From NCBI GenBank assembly GCA_036971715.1, contig JAVHJL010000002.1:3628501-3692500 (forward strand): DNA of 64,000 bases. The letters run 5' to 3'. Numbering within the stretch: the first letter of the stretch is position 1; every line of letters begins with the position of its first letter. The stretch comes from Arthrobotrys musiformis. Its lineage: Eukaryota; Ascomycota; Orbiliomycetes; Orbiliales; Orbiliaceae. Shown here one piece after another: positions 1 to 12,266 of the stretch. The translations under genes and the position numbers were made by a program. The notes beneath the pieces were generated by a model. The model had not been told where the DNA came from and searched no databases. It worked only from the letters and a program-made list of their open reading frames with translations.

Positions 1-1
1 T

Positions 2-883
2 CGGATATGGCACCTCTGCCGTTACTATGAAGACTTCTATGACTTCCAGATTGCCCTGCTTAAGGCGTTCCCTCGTGAAGCCGGCGCTACTGGGGAGCCG
101 AGAACGCTACCTTATATGCCTGGTCCGGTCGCATATGTCACTGATAGTCTGTCGTCCCAGCGGAGGAAGAGCTTAGATGAGTATATTAAACAGCTACTTA
201 ACATCATGGCCGCGAACCATGAAATATCCGAGTGCCCCTTGGTTCGACAATTGTTTGCTCCCCGCCAAGGCGATCTCGACGTCACCGATAGTGTCCGTGG
301 CTCGACATACTCTGGATCTACATATGTTGCACAGCAACAAGCGCTTGCCATGCAAAACCGAGACTCCCATCTTTCCAACGTCTCGTCCGACTCGTCACCG
401 GCCCCCTCCCGTCAGAGCTCCCGGGCAAACCTCAGCACGAATATGCAGGGGAACGGATCTTACCCTTCCATTCTTTCACCCCCACCCGTACAAAGAGCCG
501 CGGTGCAGGCGATGAGATCGCCTAGCACCCCAAATGGCCACCCCAGAGAAATCCATATGCGCTCGAACTCCGACATGAGGCCCAGCCAAGTGGCTCGGGC
601 GGATAGTAACCTTAGCGCTATCACCGCTGTGTCCGGGGGTAGTGCCAGTGGTGCGTTTATTAAGATCAAGGTTCACTACCAAGACGATTTGATCGCGATC
701 CGTTTACCAGCCGACATCCTGCTCTCGCACCTTCAAGATAAGCTAGAGCAGAGGCTAGAAACAAGACTCAGCTGTATCCAATACCGAGATGAGCAGACAG
801 GCGAATATTACGACATCATGAGCGACCATGACCTTAGCACCGCGATAAAACGAAACCCCAAGCTAGTACTATCAGTGTCGTGA
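2..883 (+). CDS. BEM1: Bem1/Scd2-type polarity scaffold, C-terminal part (partial)
   Basis: Partial gene cut by the left window edge; 293 codons are open from base 2 to the TGA at 881-883. The first ~85 residues match the end of a PX (phosphoinositide-binding) domain: aromatic-rich FYDFQ, then an LPYMPGP segment, a conserved LDEYIKQLL helix and the LVRQLFAPR motif. A Ser/Pro-rich linker follows. The last ~75 residues (from about 652) form a PB1 domain beginning FIKIKVHY and containing YRDEQTGEYYDI. PX followed by a C-terminal PB1 is the architecture of Bem1/Scd2, which normally has two SH3 domains upstream (outside the window) and links Cdc42, its exchange factor Cdc24 and the PAK kinase at polarity sites. 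NoxR-type proteins also carry PB1 but lack PX, so Bem1 is preferred. No intron is visible in the part present. Confidence 0.85.
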   Translation, partial: RIWHLCRYYEDFYDFQIALLKAFPREAGATGEPRTLPYMPGPVAYVTDSLSSQRRKSLDEYIKQLLNIMAANHEISECPLVRQLFAPRQGDLDVTDSVRGSTYSGSTYVAQQQALAMQNRDSHLSNVSSDSSPAPSRQSSRANLSTNMQGNGSYPSILSPPPVQRAAVQAMRSPSTPNGHPREIHMRSNSDMRPSQVARADSNLSAITAVSGGSASGAFIKIKVHYQDDLIAIRLPADILLSHLQDKLEQRLETRLSCIQYRDEQTGEYYDIMSDHDLSTAIKRNPKLVLSVS

Positions 884-1930
884 TTTTTAGTTCGGTTTGT
901 TCTAGCTTGTTACTTTCTTTTCTCATTGCATATATTTTCCCTACGCATGTGCCCCTGATACCTTTCCGTGTGGTTATTTTTACTTCCTTCTGGTCCAAAG
1001 TTTTCATTTCCCTTTATACCACTTTTTTTTTTTCTTACTTTACTTTTACTTTATTTCCCTACCAACGGAGACTTTTTCCGACATTCGGTTTCTTTGTCTA
1101 TTCTTTTCTTTATCGTGGGGTGCCTAAAAGTTTATGGGTCTCGCTTTCTTCTTTTTCTTCAACCTTCAGGCCTCCCTGTTCATGCTTTTCTTCCCTTTGG
1201 ACCAGAATGGGATCTACCACCACATCACTTTTCGACAAAGCGACTTCTCATTGTGGGCAGCCAAATACCACACTTCTTTCGGATGGCTTCTCTTCATTTT
1301 CGGGGTTTGGCCATAGTTTTTGTTTTCAGGCCAGCACTTCAATGGCGTCTTTCTGGTGTTTCTTTATGCCGATATGTCTTACTGCCCTCCCAACCCTAGG
1401 TGATGTGTTTAATGCTGTTGATGCGAAAAACTTCGATGCGTTAATGTTTCCTTCCTTTGTTTCTACTTCTTCCTTTTCCTTTTTACAACCTGGGACGGGC
1501 AATGGTCAGCATTCGCGAATTTGCTTATGTAAATTAAATGAATTTATCTTTCTTACTACTTTTCCTACCTTTTCCCTTTCTATCTCTATTTCTAAACTTC
1601 TTTTAAAGCCGTTCCTCGATCAATATTTCGACCTACATTCTAACTTGGCTCTAGGGATTGTGGGTGGGTTACTCGTTTTTCATCTCTTTATTTTCAGACA
1701 GTTCCTTCTCCATCTATTACTCCTCATATTACATTACATTAAGCGCACATGGTTCAATTATTCCACTGTCTCCTCACGATTTTGCTCCCCGAGATATTCT
1801 GCCGAGATAACCCAGACATTTAAATATGTTGGGAAACCCCTACTCCCATGTTGAAGTATATTTCTCGCCCGTTGGCCTCGTAGCGGGCGTCCAAATTAAC
1901 GCCATGTACTCGGTTCGTCTCCCCTATGCA
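884..1930. other. intergenic, convergent 3' ends
   Basis: T-rich spacer between the stop of the Bem1-like gene and the stop of the opposing mannosidase gene. A long plus-strand frame runs through it (880-1854), but it is Phe/Ser/Leu-rich as expected from T-rich DNA and has no domain, so I read it as 3' untranslated sequence. Confidence 0.6.
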
Positions 1931-4059
1931 CTAGAAACGCCGCTTCAACGGATGCGCCTCTATGTATCACGATAAATGTTTTAGTACAGGGGGGTTGCGT
2001 CCTTCTACTTGGTTATATACCTCTTACCAGTATTAAACACCCATTTATCCAAACTGCACAACTCGGGGTCTTCGAATATCAAATATAGGTACTTCAAAGT
2101 CTCAGCTATTATCGTTATATCAGTCAGCGCTCGCACAGGCACATGCCCACTCGTGGTCGGCCGTTCAGACTTACCGCTCCAAAAACTCTCGCTGGCATCC
2201 CTTAAATTCCCTTCTTTCCTCACCTCCGTCACGTCATCTACTTCCGAATATCCCCATTCGGTCTCCGTCGCCTTTACTATCGCTTCAAAAGCCTCCCACG
2301 CCCACCGCCTATATTTTTCTTCCCCCGTGATCCTCCAGCCGTAAAAGTAACTTTCCACGACCTCGGGACGTAAGTTGTAATTCGGGGCGGTGGACCATAT
2401 CCCCGTTTCCTCGTACATTTTCTTCTGGGGGAGTGTTATGGGGCCTGGGAAGTGAGGCGGGCGTAGGTGGGATTCTCGCGGCATCCAGCTCCAGCTCTCC
2501 GGGCCGACTTTGGACGGCATGGAGGCGTATGAGTGGTGACAGCCCTCGATCAGTGCTTCGCCGAATGAGAATAAAGATTGTTGTGAGAGGTATTTGGCCC
2601 CGAGCAGGATATTACCACCGACAAAGCATGTCAGGTGACCCATGTTGTTCTCGTAGGTGCGTTTGGAGTAGGAGAGGAGGAAGGTGTGGGGGTCGGTGTC
2701 GGATTTCGTGGTGGAGGAGAGGTACTTTCGGGCGGATGTCATGGCCTGGTGCCAGCGTTTTGCGTGGTGCTTTGTGGGGCCGTTTGGGACTAGGAGGTGG
2801 GCTTTTATCAGGTACTGTGGTTTTAGACGATTCGATCGTGAGATTCTTTTTTATTATCTTGATGAGATTTTGGTAGGAGGGCGAGGAGGGGATATAATAC
2901 CTCGTAGTGACTATCATCTGGCGCCCCGAGAGTTCTTGTCGTTCCAATTGGGAGGCCTGTCGATATGGATCTCGGACTTCTATATATCATAGTCATTTTT
3001 GAGCTTCATAACCAAAATAAAAGCTGGGGAATTGATATTACATACTCTAGGATGCCGGGCCAAGGGACACCCCTCTTATTAAATACCAAACAATCCCACG
3101 CTTTGGTAGAATTCTCTAGATATATCTTATTGCCCGTCAAGTGCGACAGGGTGGAGTATTCAAGCCAATGGCTGCCCGCCCTAGCAAGGTGGACAATCGT
3201 ATGTTGGTTTCGTCTTCCGTGCATATCCGTCCCCAGGCCTTCGGTGAAGTTGATCCTAGGCCATATCATCCCTGTTGGGGTATCAAATCCAGGTCCGAGG
3301 TTGTCCGCGAGTGTCTTTGCTTGTTTTAGGATATCTTGACGAAATGATGGGCTCGGAGCGGGTATTACCCCTGCCTCGAGAAGATCTATCGTTGAAACCA
3401 GGGCCCCGAGGTATCTGATTGTTCTATTTTAAATCGTCACGTTAGATCCATCTGTTGGGACCCCTTTCTCGATATTGTAGAAATAGAATATAAGACTCAC
3501 GTTTCAAAGGGGTCGACTAGACCTTTGGGTTTGTTAAAGTCGACATGGTTGACCACCCAGTCATATTGTTCGGCAAACCTATATTTTTATAACATCGATC
3601 CTCAGAAGCTATACCTTTATTATATTCAAAAAGTGTACTTACGTATCTGTCAGGCCCATAATTGCAGCTGTGGTCATAGAATCAATGATAGTAGCCCCCC
3701 ATCCATTTCTACTATTGCCGTGCTTCCCAGAAACTAGAATCCCACACAAAAATTAAAATTTAGACACCAAGGTTGAGGTTTTCGAATTCATAGATACCGG
3801 GTTTAATTTCGTCGAAGCCCCATGCCTTTTCTTTATAAAATTTCCAAGTGCGCTTCATAACCTCCTTCACGGCTTCTGCCTTCTTCGCATCTCTCGCGTC
3901 GATACCCTTCTCCTTGAACGGATATTGGATTCGGCTGTCATTGGGGATCACAAAGTCGAACCCTATGGAACCCGAGTTTGAGAATACAACTTTGTGGAAT
4001 AGATAGAATGCGCAGGCAAGCACGAACGCGACAGCCACTCGCGACCGCCGCGCTATCAT
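1931..4059 (-). CDS. GH47 class I alpha-1,2-mannosidase
   Basis: Trims alpha-1,2-linked mannose from N-glycans in the ER or Golgi (family knowledge). Seven exons: 4059-3798, 3733-3643, 3578-3501, 3423-3046, 2979-2901, 2814-2028, 1959-1931; they sum to 1704 nt, 567 residues, usual for the family. Residues ~8-27 are a hydrophobic signal anchor after basic residues, so a type II membrane protein is expected. GH47 signatures in order: AVKEVMKRTWKFY, GWGATIIDSMTTA, LVDPFETTIRYLGALVS, HLARAGSHWLEYS, DDSHYEYLIKA, NLRPEVVESYFYGWRITG (glutamate of the active-site barrel), and the C-terminal FNTEAHPL that supplies the calcium-binding threonine. The last exon is only 29 nt and is needed to complete that motif. 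ER (Mns1) versus Golgi subtype cannot be settled by eye. Confidence 0.93.
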
Positions 4060-4510
4060 CCTATATATGTCTATTCTCTATATGTTGTCACGCGTTGGCG
4101 TTGGTCAGCTGTTGGATTTTTGGCAGCCAAAGCGCTTTCTTCTTTTCCCTCCAGGCTATAAACTGGCCGGGGGGCAGTATTGGTCACTCCTTGGTAACGT
4201 AATGGTGATCAAATGGTACTCATTCTGAAGTTCGAAGGTAATGGGTATAAAGCTACGGCTTTGGTGTCATCGCTGAAGTCTAGTAGCTGGCTGTAGCTAC
4301 GTAACATGCATGCATGCATTTGAATGTTTGGTTCATGGCATAGCTAGTCGAAACTAACCAGACCTGGCCTCGATTTGACCCCTGTGCTAGCTCACGCTCT
4401 TGGCACAAATCATGTTTAGATGGAATTCATAATGGCATTCGAATGGGTATCGCACATTATTATAAAGATAAATAACTATACATCAATCAGCGCACTGAAT
4501 TCTCAATTGC
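4060..4510. other. intergenic spacer
   Basis: Spacer between the mannosidase start and the end of the Ufe1 gene, so the mannosidase promoter lies here. It holds a short alternating purine-pyrimidine run, ATGCATGCATGCAT at 4306-4319. No gene seen. Confidence 0.5.
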
Positions 4511-5500
4511 TCATGTTAACAAGTCCGCTAAGATCAGGAATGCACAGAACCCAACGGACGCCTGAAATACGTATCGGGCAGGGGAGTTTCTTTCAGCAGC
4601 CTGTCTTAGCTGCTTATTACCCGCTTCCATATTCTGCGCCGTCTGGACGGAATCGGCCATCAATTGATCGATATGATCTGACTGCGCTGCGATGTCCATG
4701 ACTATCCGGTTTTGAAGCTCAGATATCTCAAGTAAAGATCTCTCAGCCGATCTATATTCATTACGTTAGTCTATAACCTTTTTGGGAGCTTCCCGCACAG
4801 ATTATCTTTTTTCTCACCTAATTTGGTCCAGTGTGTCCTGGTAGTAGTTTAGCATGTCCTGGTTCTCTTTCGCAAATATCTGTAACTGGTCTGCCGATAG
4901 CACTTGCTCGATATCATTCCCCTGTTCGTCCTCCAAAGCCGCGGCGGTCTGCGACCTTTTATAAGCCTTTGCCTGCGCTTCCATCTGTGCCGCCTTCGAT
5001 GCTTGGACGGCGGCGCTCCCCATTGCTATCCCAGCTTTATCAAATGCCACATTCTCCAGTATGCTTTTATTCTTCTCGACAGCCCTCATAACCCTGGTCT
5101 CCTGCTGCTCCCTTTGAATCTCGCTCAGCTTCTCCAGCCTGTTCTTCAGAAGCCACAATACTCCTTCTCTATGCAACGCAGTCCATTTACTCTTTTCCTC
5201 CTCTTCGTCGGGTTCGTCGCCGCGTCGTAAATCCTGTATCCATTTCCTAAGATTCAGATTTTTCTCCCTAGTCTTCTTTTCCAGCATCACACGGGTCTTT
5301 TCTGCGTCTTCGAGATTTGAAATGACCTGGAGGTACTGTTTTATCATCGTCTTCGCTTCGAAATCGATCTCATCTCGCTCTTTGTCGGTGAAGTATCGAC
5401 GGTCCGGCTGTTTGGCCGTTAAAGTGGAGGTATGGCGGGGCGGGCGGGCGGTGGAGAGGTATGCTTGACGGATGGACAGGAGGAAACGGGTGAGGTTCAT
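4511..5500 (-). CDS. UFE1: ER t-SNARE, Ufe1/syntaxin-18 family
   Basis: Two exons, 5500-4818 and 4751-4511, split by an intron (4752-4817) and totalling 307 residues. The family mediates retrograde Golgi-to-ER vesicle fusion and acts on the ER membrane. The N-terminal half is alpha-helical and charged, starting MNLTRFLLSIRQAYLS with a DKERDEIDFEAK helix, as in syntaxin 18. The SNARE motif spans roughly residues 220-285 (SAERSLLEISELQNRIVMDI, then QSDHIDQL and a central Q layer). The protein ends in a single hydrophobic tail anchor, YVFQASVGFCAFLILADLLT, directly at the stop. The intron lies at the start of the SNARE motif. With Glo3 nearby this is a second COPI-pathway component, but they are not adjacent and no operon-like logic applies. 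Confidence 0.85.
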
Positions 5501-7194
5501 TATCGAGGAGTTCTACCAATTTTCCCCCCAATCACCCAAAAAACAAGTTAGAACAAAGCGCTACAAAAATTATAATGCGTAGATTTGGCGGTGGTGTGGA
5601 TTTACAATAGTGTAAGCTTCCTTGATGAAGCCGTCCTCAGGTCTATTCCACCTGGGCCCTCGAATGGGCGCCGAACCATGGCTCTCGAGCAGCTTGTTGA
5701 AGACATCGGAAATGTTGGCCATCTAGGCTGCGAATTCGGTCCGCCGTCGCGCTATCGGGGAACCATCTGAGGGTAGAAGGGGGAATAGCTGGTAGTAGCT
5801 ATAATGCAGGTCGAGGCCGGAGTGCGCGGTGGAAAACGTGGTTTTGGGCTGTCCTGAATTAAAGGTGACGTTGTTAAGTTCGCTTAGTTCCGAGCTGGTA
5901 AATACCTAGGTATAAATTAACGAGCGCAGCATGCACATCAGTGCAATTGCAACATGCAACACCGCAATATTACTATCGATATCTTTCCTAATCTCAGAAC
6001 CAGATACACCAAATTTACACAAATTTGTATAGATATAAAAAAAGAACCCACGTACTCATCCTTGTAGATTTTATGTGGGCTCTACTGGCTAGGGAGGTGT
6101 ATTACCAATACCCTCTTAAGATCTTCCCCTTCCGATGTGATTTCCGCGCGAACAATGTCTAGTTCTGTCTTTTTTTTGGTGGTACCCCAACATAGCTGCT
6201 CTCTCTTGCTGCTATACAGTGCAGTAATATAGAAATATGGGGGGGTATTATTACCTGTGAGGGCGCTCATTGCCGCCTTGTTCGGGACATGACTGTGGAG
6301 CGCTTGGGAATTCAGAGCGTCAGCTGGGAACTATAAAGGAGTAGTGCCGTCGGTTCCGGCATTATGTGATCTCGCAGACCTGAGAGGTTCACTGTAGTCA
6401 CTACGGATCAGGCGCGATATTGACATTTCTCTGAGCGCTCCCTTGACGAATATGTGTTTATACCGCAGAAAAGAACGGACATGTAGATAGATGGAGAAGA
6501 GCTGTAAGGTTCGGAGGGAAAGAAGATCAATCCAGATTATGGGAGTAAAACCGAGAGTACCGGAGTGCCTACTTGCCTCTGAGCCCTGCGTGTATCTGGG
6601 CTATCTGGGGCACCGTGAACTCGATTTTTTGCCCCTAACTATTGTACTATCCAGTCTCGAAGCTAGACAGTATGCTTGTATTCACCAGACCATGCTCAAG
6701 CTCGATCGTATAGACATTTTGGTAAAGTATTGGCAATTATCCAGGTCAACCGGCAGGCCTGGCCGCTATTCCCAATGCAAAATATAGAGAATAACTACCC
6801 ATCGGTCAAATCCATAGTAGGTTATCATGGCTATGAACTCGAACATGATATGGACAATCGAATCTCCAACAGCAAAGGTGTTGCTGCGAACAGAGAACCT
6901 AACGACATCGCAACGCAAATCTCGTTCGCAAAATACAACGTCACGGCGGACGGTAAATTAAAAAAACCACAGCACAGGTCCCCGGGTTTTTTCATATATA
7001 CTTATCAAGATCAAAGATCCGATTCATCACCATCTCTATACCTGTTTCCCTTTCCCGCGATGCATTCGCGTCATGCCGTATTGTATTCCAGGGGGAAGAA
7101 CTGTGCCCTCCCCGGCCGTATAATATAAGCCATTGCATAGACACACATCGATCGCCCTCTGTTTTTGTTTTAGATATCGGTATAAATCGTGGTC
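5501..7194. other. intergenic, divergent promoters of UFE1 and PHD gene
   Basis: 1.7 kb between divergent starts. Short frames (for example 6491-6787 and 6676-7128) have no domain or coding character. One perfect TACCTAGGTA palindrome sits at 5903-5912. Nothing else recognised. Confidence 0.5.
5903..5912. repeat. TACCTAGGTA palindrome, copy 1
   Basis: Perfect 10-bp palindrome in intergenic DNA; identical copies at 29632-29641 and 30309-30318, all outside coding exons. Confidence 0.6.
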
Positions 7195-9350
7195 ATGATG
7201 GCTACGGATACAGCCGCGGTTCCGATATCGATGCCCAGGATAAAGCTGCACTTCAGTGCTGGCGCGTACCCCCCTCCTCCTCCTTCTCCGCCGGCTGAGA
7301 GTGATGATGAAGTCGATGAGGACGAAGAGGTGTTTGAATCCGAAGAAGTACCAACCCCCCGTTCCAATTCCATGCGTGAGCAAGTAAATAAAGAAATATG
7401 AATGTCAATAAATGAATACGATTTGTGGAATCCGGTGGTTGACGCGTTTTCGAGCGCTGTTATCTTGTTATTATAGCCCGAGTCATCCAGCGGCGACGAT
7501 GAAAATGTCGGTTTTCTTGAACAGTCTTCCGCACCACCCGCCGCTGTCGTCAATAGACGCACGGAGGAGGAAGCTGGGAAGACTATTTTTGATAATTCGG
7601 TATTAAACGCCGAACCGGTACTTCCGTTTCGACCTATCCGTATCATATTGAAGGCTCCAAAGCGGAATCCGGAAGAAGAGCTCGAAGAAACTAGTATGTT
7701 TGAATTTTTTTCTCTATTATCCCCAATTTTACTAGTTAATAAAGATGGATTGGTGTTAAAAGATATATTTGTATAGCAGCAGCTACGCCGGTTCGTAAAA
7801 AGAGGAAACGGAGGAAGTCCAAAACAAGCCATAGAAGGTATGATGTGAGTAGAATCCGAATGAGCCCTGCACTCCCCATGACACACCATCACCACCCCCC
7901 CTCACCCTTAACACTCGGCTGAACAACGTCACATTCATCTCACTTTCACCAGTCCTCAACCTCCTCAGAAGAATACATCCAGTCGGGCTTCAAAACCCTC
8001 TCTGGACGAACAGTCATCAATCCAAACACTCGAAAAGAACCATCACCCCCTCCACCTCTTCCATCAAAGCCTCAATCCCATCACAATACTCAAGTCCAAT
8101 CCCCCAAGAAATCAAAACCCAAAACAACAATGCGCGGCATCGCAGCTGTCCAAGGACGAAGATGCCCACCCATCCAACCCAACGTCTTAACCAGAACGGG
8201 AGGTAAACACCGCAAGGAGGCCGAACACATGGACAGAATACACAGAGAAGAAAACGCGAGGAGATTGTCCATCATCCTCGATGCCAAATGTGTTAAATGC
8301 CAGAAAGCTTCCGATTCAAGAGACGATAAGATCGTCTTTTGCGATGGATGTGAGAGGCCGTATCATCAGATGTGTCATCGGCCAAGGATCGATCAGTCTT
8401 ATATCGACGTTCTTGAGAAGAATTGGTTCTGTTTCAATTGTGTCGGTAGAATGGGGGAAGAGGATGAAGATATCGAAGAGGGATATGAGGAAGAATATGA
8501 AGAAGAAGACAGCAAGATGAATGATCTCATAGATCAAATCGGTGCCGAGCAAGAAGACGATGAATCCAACTTTAGAGATGTTGAGATGACGTCTGATGGG
8601 CACGAAGACGAAGACCAACAGAGCGAGGAAGATAACGGGGACGACCATTCCTCTGCCAAAGAAGGAGAACAAGAAGAGAAACCCCAGTCCACTAAATCTA
8701 TCACTAAACACCTCACTACCATCAAATCTCAAAATATGGAGGACTCAATCAACAGTCTTGATTCCGAGAAGGTAAGCTAACGCCCCCACTCCTTATGTAT
8801 TCATCATACACTGAAAGCTAACTTATCCCTCAAGCAAAAACTATTCCTTCAAACCCTCGCCCACGATGACCTCGTGGATTTGATCTGCCGCCTCAGATCA
8901 AAAGGCGCAGCCTTTAACTTCGATTTCCCACCAGGGATCAGGAACAAACTACTCAACTTTGCTCGCGCCCAAGATGAAAACACCGAAATCAAGAAGCGTA
9001 AGACTTCCACCACAGCTACTAGCGGATCTCCGAAGGAGAAGAAGGAGAGGAAATCCTCGAAGCCAGCCCCTTCATCTATCGAGAGCGACGACGCCTCGGA
9101 CGGGGACGGGGCCCCAGAAACCAAACGTCCTAAGCTCACCGCTGCGCAACGGTACTGGATGTGGCGTGAAAATCCGGAAAGCCCGTACCTCACGCACATC
9201 GTATACAGGAACGGCGTGGGGCGTCCGGCCCACGAGGCTGAGCCTCCACTCTATCCCTTCGCTAGTAGGAAACTGCCTGAGGCCGAGGTCCCCCACCCGG
9301 CGGAGGAGAGTAGGGGAGGGGAACCCGACGATAGTAAACAGGTTAAATGA
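7195..9350 (+). CDS. PHD-finger protein, probable chromatin reader
   Basis: Five exons join in frame: 7195-7383, 7477-7693, 7777-7844, 7953-8771, 8835-9350 (602 residues). The N-terminus is Pro-rich then acidic. Residues ~139-152 are a basic run (RKKRKRRKSK), a likely nuclear localisation signal. A C4HC3 PHD finger lies at about residues 271-321: CVKC, CDGC, then a YHQMCH segment and CFNC, preceded by a conserved TRTGGKHRKEAEH stretch. PHD fingers of this class bind histone H3 tails. A long Glu/Asp-rich tract follows the finger, and the last exon has a helical LVDLICRLRSKGAAFNF segment, a second basic patch and a YWMWRENPESPYL motif. Exon 3 could use a donor 7 nt upstream (AG/GTATGA), but only the GTGAGT donor keeps the frame. 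The exact orthologue (Cti6-like or other) is not certain. Confidence 0.85.
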
Positions 9351-10035
9351 CCTATCAATACGATTATTTGTTGACACAGAAGGAGATATACGGAATATTA
9401 TTATCTTTAATTTATTTTCGAGGGTGTCTTAATCTTGGGTATCAAGCTGGGAACGAGACTAGGTATCAAGTATCTGGAAATACTTGGTTGTCACACACAT
9501 ACCAAATCATATTTTATAATTGAACGGCGAATGAGCAGCGGAATATTTCTTTCCATTTTGCATTTTTTTTTTTTTTCACCCTACTATTTCCGAGCTTGTG
9601 TCCCTTTGATCTACCTAATCACAAACCCAGTAAAGAACTTTGCAGCAGTATTTTGTTTACAACATATCCAAAGAAAGCTTTTTAAAGAATTTATCACCTC
9701 TAAAGAAACTATCCTACGAATACAAAGGTTGGAGGGGAGGCAAAACACACCAAAAGAAAAGAAAGCATATAAGACGCTGTAAAAAAAAAAAGGAACCGGC
9801 AGGTAGCAGTAAAGTTTAAACAAAAAAATTTACATCTCGAAGTGAAAAAAGCGGCGTCCACTCTTTCTTGGGGCAGGCCGGAAACCGAAATTTGAGAATC
9901 AGAATTACCATCAATCTTTCGTTTTCACATCGAATACATAAACTTCGTGAAACCAGTAAAAGAGAAGGAGAAGAAAAAAAAGTGATTGCACAGTCTCTCG
10001 TTTCGAAGAGAAATCCAAACTCGTAATGTTTGCAA
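9351..10035. other. intergenic, convergent 3' ends
   Basis: AT-rich spacer between two stops (PHD gene plus strand, GLO3 minus strand) with T and A homopolymer runs near 9565 and 9781. No coding or RNA signal recognised. Confidence 0.5.
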
Positions 10036-11749
10036 TCACCGCATGTACTGCCTCAAAAGATCCTGGGCCTTCTCCACACCCTGTCCGACCATTTGGGAAA
10101 TGTTTTCTAAATCGTCACCCGCAGTACCAGCGAACCTTCGGGCAATGTCTCGGGCAGTACCTTCAAGACTGCTGAAGTCGCCGCTAGTAGGTCGGTTGTC
10201 CTCTTCCTCTTCCCGTCCGAAATAGGCGTTGGAAGAGATGGCAGTAGCACCGTCGAAGTTTTGGAGACGAGTCTTGGCTTCGGCTTGTGCACTAGGGTCG
10301 TAGGCGTTCCTACCGAAGAATTCGTCGGAGGAAATGGCCTTTTGGGTGCCAAATTTATCTCGGGCGTATCTTTCCGAGTCATCTGCGGAATACAGTTAGT
10401 AGAAGTCCAACATTTCGGCATTTGTAGGGTGGAAAGATGCATACTATCAACCGGCCTTGTCCCTGTCGATCCAAATCCACCCATCTTCTTCGCAGGAGCT
10501 GGGGCAGGTTTATTGCTAGCGATTTGTCCGAATCCCAATCTAGCCATCTGCACCGTTGCCTTCTCCGTATCCGCTGCAGTTGTGTTCCCGCTTCTGGAAG
10601 CAGTGGAGATCGTAGGGCTTGCAACGCTGCTTTTTGAAGGTTTCTCATCGACTTCTTCGGCTTCGGGGTCATATCCGAGCTTGGCAATTCTCTCGGCTTC
10701 CTCTTTAGCCTTCTTCTCAGCTGCCTCGAAGTCAACATCAGCAGCTACAACCTTCTTAGCTCCGATCTTTTGTGTCTTCTTTCCAGATAACACTCCACGC
10801 TTAGCGCCTACAGCACCGGTACCAGCTGGTTTTGCCCTTGTGGCAGCTGCAGCGGCGGCAGGGACAGCTTTCGAAACAACGGTGGCGGGTGGGGTGCCGG
10901 CCGGAGTGGAAGCCTTTGCGCCTGAGGAGAGAGGTGATTTCGGTCGCGATGTTCCGTTACCGGCAGCGTTAGCGTTCAAGAATGGCGAGGCGGTCCGGCT
11001 GACAGGGGTACCAGTACGCGAAGGAGACGGCGATGGTCGTTTGATAGCTGGCTTATCCCATGATGAGAAGAAGTCTTCCTCCTCCTCTTCGGCAGTGACG
11101 ACGACGGCTCCATCGTCGACGTCGAATACGGGATGACTGTTCAAGGAAAAATCGCACGTTAGTTTCGTTCCAATATCAAATTCACAAGTAGAATGCAAAT
11201 ATACACACATCTTAGCATCTTCAGCAGCTCGCTTCTTGATTTCCTCCTTGTACTTGGTGGCAGCATTCGATTGGTACTTGACTTTCGCGTCCTTAGCCGA
11301 CAGGGCCGCAGAACCACCATTATCAATGAAGAACTCCTGGATAGCCTTGTTCCCGCCAACTTTCATGAGACGAAGCTGGTCCCATGTCCACTCTATATAT
11401 TGCGCGTGTGTAAGTAGGTCTGTGTAGATCGAAGGTCAGGGGTGGCGAATATGGCAGGGGCATACGGTCAAGAACAGTAGATCGAACGAAAGAGATGTGG
11501 ACTCCGAGGTTTCGGTGGACAGCAGAGCAGTCGAGACAGAGGTAAATACCAAAGGGGACCGATGCCCAGGTAGGTGCTTTGCCGCCACAGTCGAAGCAGA
11601 CCTGTAATGAGCCAGCGTGTTAGCTAATGGAATCCGAGCGAAGGAAGGAAGCTGACGAGAGGGATGCAAGCAGGTACCTTGTTGGCCGGCTTGGACTTGA
11701 GCTTCTCAAAGATCTTCTGCGACTCGGCCTTGTCAGCGAGGGCAGCCAT
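10036..11749 (-). CDS. GLO3: Arf GTPase-activating protein Glo3 (ArfGAP2/3 type)
   Basis: Stimulates GTP hydrolysis by Arf1 on COPI vesicles (family role). Five exons: 11749-11678, 11601-11466, 11392-11209, 11136-10445, 10382-10036; sum 1431 nt, 476 residues. The ArfGAP domain is N-terminal: KPANKVCFDCGGKAPTWASV, CLDCSAVHRNLGVHISFV with the arginine finger, then WTWDQLRLMKVGGN. The CxxC...CxxC zinc site is complete. The middle is Ala/Pro/Ser-rich. The C-terminus has the Glo3 motif region (YARDKFGTQKAISSDEFFGR and SSNAYFGR) and ends DLLRQYMR, which is diagnostic for Glo3 against other ArfGAPs. Start chosen at MAALADKAESQKIFEKLKSK; an in-frame upstream ATG exists but adds non-conserved sequence. 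The third intron (11137-11208) is 72 nt and stop-free. Confidence 0.93.
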
Positions 11750-12266
11750 GATGGATATGCGATTAGTTGGATCGTGGGTACTGGCGATGGATGGAAGGAT
11801 GAGAGATGGAGATGTCGCCTGGGGTGGATGTGTGTAGCATGTAGGCAGTCTCGAGTGGTAGGTGGTACTCAAGTTAAGGAGGACAGGTTAGCGTTGTTGG
11901 CTGTGGTCGGCCTTTCTGGGCATAAGTCCGACCCTCGTTTTGGCCCGCCATACAATACTCCATGCTGGACCTAGACTCCTCTGAATGTGAAATCTGCCCG
12001 ACAGGGAAATTTTCAAGATCGATTGGTATGACACTCGTTACTCCAGACGTAAATACAAACATCCCAGGTTCAGCTCTCCTCTCCTTTTCACTCCTGTGTA
12101 GTTCACTGTTTCTGACTCCAGCGAGTCTTTTAGCTATTCGGATTCATATTTTTTAGCCGGTCAAGAGAGGCCATACTATATTCTCATAGACTTCCTAGTC
12201 TCACAGTCGACTTCAAATTACAACGTGTACAACTACAAGATTGATAAAGAGTAATTTCTCAAGAAA
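11750..12266. promoter_or_regulatory. divergent intergenic region, GLO3 / 87-aa protein
   Basis: 517 bp between two divergent start codons, so both promoters must lie here or overlap it. No individual factor site can be defended from sequence alone. Confidence 0.5.

Noticed and set aside
880..1854. 324-residue plus-strand frame after the Bem1-like gene
   Set aside because: T-rich DNA gives Phe/Ser/Leu-rich translation with no domain; it overlaps the Bem1 stop and reads as 3' sequence.
10261..11136. 291-residue plus-strand frame
   Set aside because: Antisense shadow of the GLO3 Ala/Pro-rich middle exon.
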